11,479 bases of DNA from Scedosporium boydii. Lineage: Eukaryota > Ascomycota > Sordariomycetes > Microascales > Microascaceae. The stretch covers positions 1-11,479 of the forward strand of contig NJFT01000429.1 of the NCBI GenBank assembly GCA_002221725.1. Reading direction: 5' to 3'. Below the pieces are notes generated by a model, which was not told where the DNA came from, ran no database searches, and saw only the letters and a list, made by a program, of their open reading frames with translations. A program made the position numbers and the translations under genes. Positions 8,514 through 11,479 of the stretch are shown here, piece after piece (positions within the stretch are counted from its first letter, which is position 1; every line of letters starts with the position of its first letter).

Positions 8514-9143
8514 GAATGAGAAGGGGTAAAGTTGATGAGGTGGATCTTTTATCGTGGAATTGGCGCCTCCAGGTTGATAATATACATACATACCAGCATC
8601 GATGCAGCTTGGTGTGTTGATATCAATATGTTTATGCGACGAATTATGGGTTGTTATTGTTAATTTCTAGTTCAAAATTGAAACTTGTGAGTTGGTCGCT
8701 TCTGTGTGTTGCCTCCTCTTCTACATATCATCTCATGTTGACGGACTTGGACAGGCCTGGATAGAGTTGATACAAGTCTTATCCGGACCGTCTAATTGAG
8801 ACTCGCGGAGCTCTGGGATGTGACGCCAGCTTGGAAGGTTGAAAGCCGAATGGGAAGTCCTGTGTCCTCCTTCCAGGCATGTCGCACGCACTTTCCCAGA
8901 TATCGCAACACAAACAGGCTCTTCTCGCCATGGGGAAACAGCACCTCAACGGAGAGATACTGCGATACTTCAGTGTTGATGGTTAAGTCTGGTTAAGGGA
9001 ACTTATTTCTAATTGAAAGCATTTGATACCCTGTGTTCATCTATGATCCCGTCAATCAGAATTCCAAACTTCATCTACGACCCAACATCACCTCCCATCC
9101 TTAACCCTCCACCTTATCAATCCCACTGCTGCTATATTTCAAC
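8514..9143. other. Intergenic region between the mitochondrial-type and PLAC8 genes
   Basis: No gene, RNA or clear repeat is recognised. A 66-codon plus-strand frame at 8796-8996 has no family resemblance or good start context. The last 100 bases are C/A/T-rich and fit a leader for the start at 9144. A sharp polyadenylation signal is not evident. Confidence 0.55.
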
Positions 9144-10650
9144 ATGTCTTTAGAAGCCACCGTCAATTACGTCGAAGACATCCTCAGCCGACTCCCCCAA
9201 GGCACCAACCGCGACCCATGGTCCCCCACAGTCCTCCGCCTCCTCTCCTTCACCTGCCCGTTCATCGTGTTCGGCCGCATCAATCACCGCCTAGACGACC
9301 TCGAGCAAGGTGGTGATGGCCTCGGGACTCCCAACTGCGACTGCAACCGAGTCTGCACGCTATCATGTTTCCATACATGCTGCTGTTTCCTCTGTTGTTG
9401 TGCGTTTTACATCGATTCACACCCAACCATCCCATCACTGGAAACCCTACAGACATTAAAATTCAGATGCTAACAGAGAATGGGAAAAAGTCTCGATCGG
9501 ACACGAACTCTCATGGCAAAGAGAACGAGCCCGCGGCTTCGGCCTCAAAGAAGCCGAACGCTTCGAAAACTTCAGAGCCTGGTGCCTCCCATGTACCTTC
9601 CTCGTCGAGAGCGAGGAGCAAATATACGAGCTCTGCGCGGAGCGAAAACGGCGCCGTGAAGAGGTCCCGAGGTACAAAGCCAATGCCCCGATGACCATGG
9701 CGCCCTGGGTTGGAGGCCGCTGCGATGATCCGGACAACCTGTGCGGGACGGTCCTTGGCGAGTTTTTGTCCGAGCACCCGTGTGAGGGCGCGGTGGCGGC
9801 GCAGACTGGGCTTGGGTTTATTTCGCCAACACTGGAGCCTGTGCAGGATGCGGGTGTGAGGCGGCAGGGTGGGTTGTCGCGGTTTAGGACGAGATTGGAT
9901 GATATTGAGGAGGCGAAGAGTTCGAGGGGGAGTGAGAATACTCTCAAGACTTTGGACATGGTACGCGAGAGTAACAAACGGTCTTCGGATCCCGTGGCTG
10001 CCCTGGATGCCGATGCTGGCGAGGGTTCTTCCAAGGCGAACGTGCCAGATGCTGGTCGGATGAGAGCTCCCACCCTCACGCTGTCCGGAGCAAGCGGTTC
10101 GTCTGTGGAGAAGGACGTGCCGTATAAACCCCGCTCCAATGTGGTGGGGATCGCTTGGACTCGACCCCAGGATCGTCGTTCCCGCTCCCACTCGAGCATG
10201 TCTCACCCCGCCGAATGGAGCGCGGAGGAAATGAGGTTCTCTAGCACCGACGAACGCGACATCGCCGCCGAGCCTGGCAACCCTGAGATCGTCCCGCATC
10301 CTGTGCTAGCTCAAGAGCAGAAAGCGTCATCTGCAGCTTCCAACTCTCAGAATATCCAGTCCGACGATCGCGATGCCGAGATTCCTACGCTGGTAGTATC
10401 ACCCCCGAGTTCCTCCCTAGCGCAAACCAGTAAGCCAGACCAAGGTCACAAAGCAGTGCCCACGGAAAAGTCCAGCTATCTAACGGCCCAGGGAGACGGG
10501 AATGAGGACTCACAGTCTGGTGAATGGGATGTCAGGATGTACGGGTCTGTGAGCAAGAGTAGGGGTAGGAGTGTGAGTGGAAAGGGGAAGGGGGTGCAGA
10601 CTCGGAGCTCGAGTGGGCGATCGTTTGTTTCAGTCCCCGAGGGTTCTTAA
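9144..10650 (+). CDS. PLAC8-family (Cys-rich) protein with long disordered tail, two exons
   Basis: A predicted 471-residue protein. Exons: 9144-9399 and 9491-10650. The intron begins GTGCGT, has branch GCTAAC at 9469-9474 and ends AAG. The PLAC8 (DUF614) pattern is visible in order: FTCPFIVFGRINHRL (36-50), a Cys-rich stretch from CDCNRVC to FLCCF (65-86, ten cysteines), QRERARGFG (95-103) and FRAWCLPCTFLVESEEQIYEL (113-133), matching the family's second Cys-Pro-Cys box and Glu-rich close. From about 135 to 205 further Cys and Gly/Asp occur (GGRCDDPDNLCG). The remainder to 471 is Ser/Glu/Arg/Lys-rich low complexity, ending in RSRS/SGKGKG-like basic stretches. PLAC8 proteins act in plants in organ-size control and metal transport and in animals in several cell processes; the fungal role is unknown. 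Most family members are much shorter than this. The stop is TAA at 10648-10650. Confidence 0.83.
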
Positions 10651-11370
10651 GGATAGAGTAAGGGTATGTCTTATTTTAGTTTTTGATTGCGGGCTGCGTT
10701 TGTTACTTGGTTATGCGGAGGAGTTAGGAGGTGAATGAGGCTATTCTGGAGTGAATGGGGACTTGTTGGAAGAGTCTGTAGTGAAATTGAGAAGAGGACA
10801 GTGACAAGAGTGTACAGATTAGGAGGCATTGTTAGTTCCAAAGATGGTATTATCTCGAGATTTCTCTATTCCTCTCCACTTGCCCTCCTTCAGGGTTTAC
10901 TCCATGTTTGTCTTCTTGTCCCTCTTGACGCCGAACACCACCTGGGCCAGTTCAGACTTGCCTCAGCTCCTCACGTCAACCTCCAGGTCGCACGCCAAGA
11001 AAGCAAGCTGGGTCTGATGAAGCCTCGACACTGGCTCTATTTCGTCCGTAGATGCGAGACATAACCTTCTCTTCCCTCTTTCCCCTCTCTCCTCTCTCCT
11101 GGGATGCCATCAAGTGGTTTCCAGCCTCGAGTTTCGAAGGACTCTCATGTACTTGTGTCCTCCGACTCTTCTGTCCCCTCAATAAACAAATGAAAAAAGC
11201 TTGAGGTATCAAAAAGAAAAGGAAGAAAAAAGATCCCACGAAAACACAACCCCAGAAATCATGCAAAATTTCATAAATTTTTTTCTGTTTCTGGCATTTT
11301 CCCTGTTCTGAAAATCTTCAACTGTGCCTACAAATTGTTAAAAAGACAACATTTGTGAAAAAAAGAAGAT
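10651..11370. other. 3' flank of the PLAC8 gene, no firm gene
   Basis: The stretch 10880-11064 is GC-richer and open on both strands, but no protein family is recognisable in it. An AATAAA hexamer at 11181-11186 could be a polyadenylation element for a plus-strand transcript. From 11190 onward the DNA is A/T-rich. Confidence 0.45.
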
Positions 11371-11479
11371 TCTCATCTGTTCTAATCGACTCTCCTCTCC
11401 AACGCATATACTTTCGATCTGCGCTTGTATTTTTCCTTCAGCCTCTCGGCTCTTATTTCAATCTCTCATCTCTTGCTTC
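11371..11479 (+). promoter_or_regulatory. Likely core promoter or leader of a gene beyond the window
   Basis: The last ~110 bases are strongly pyrimidine-rich with runs such as CTCTCCTCTCC and TCTCATCTCTTGC, the composition seen just upstream of fungal plus-strand genes. No ATG-initiated frame of note begins before the window ends. Confidence 0.4.

Noticed and set aside
9365..9694. 109-codon plus-strand frame rich in Ser/Lys
   Set aside because: It runs out of frame through the PLAC8 gene. The other frame carries the Cys-Pro-Cys box and continues to the long open tail.
9456..10299. Two long minus-strand frames (247 and 262 codons) opposite the PLAC8 tail
   Set aside because: Shadows of GC-biased coding DNA, with no domain, no start context and mutual overlap.

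Overview
The window looks like nuclear DNA of a filamentous ascomycete (Pezizomycotina). The protein genes are broken by short GT-AG introns (77 to 215 nt), most with RCTRAC-type branch sites close to the acceptor. A tRNA carries the canonical small intron one base after the anticodon, and the upstream sequences are pyrimidine-rich as is usual in these fungi. Species cannot be told from sequence alone.

Layout. Bases 1 to about 4200 hold no gene I can support. This stretch is marked by a dispersed heptamer (TACTTCG / CGAAGTA), present 13 times exactly between 673 and 3823, sometimes in tandem or as inverted pairs. I found none in the remaining 7.5 kb. Bases 4544-6153 (+) encode a four-exon, 392-residue membrane transporter of the triose-phosphate/nucleotide-sugar translocator family (TPT, DUF250, SLC35-like). 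A strong hairpin and AT-rich DNA follow. A tRNA-Gly(GCC) with a 12-nt intron lies on the minus strand at 6753-6835, with a Pol III terminator. Bases 7815-8513 (+) encode a three-exon, 161-residue protein with an arginine-rich mitochondrial-type presequence and one membrane helix; I do not recognise its family. Bases 9144-10650 (+) encode a two-exon, 471-residue protein whose N-terminal ~135 residues fit the PLAC8 (cysteine-rich, DUF614) pattern and whose long C-terminal tail is low-complexity and probably disordered. The last 830 bases carry no firm gene. The CT-rich sequence from about 11370 to the end resembles the promoter/leader of a plus-strand gene beyond the window.

The genes do not form an operon or an obvious cluster. 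Two of the three proteins are integral membrane proteins and the third (PLAC8) is membrane-associated in other organisms, but nothing in the sequence links them in one pathway. I see no CRISPR array, transposase, reverse transcriptase or secondary-metabolite core gene. The most unusual signal is the heptamer family in the gene-poor left third; the other points worth checking are the unrecognised mitochondrial-type protein, the PLAC8 protein with its long tail, and the 3' hairpin at 6314-6357.
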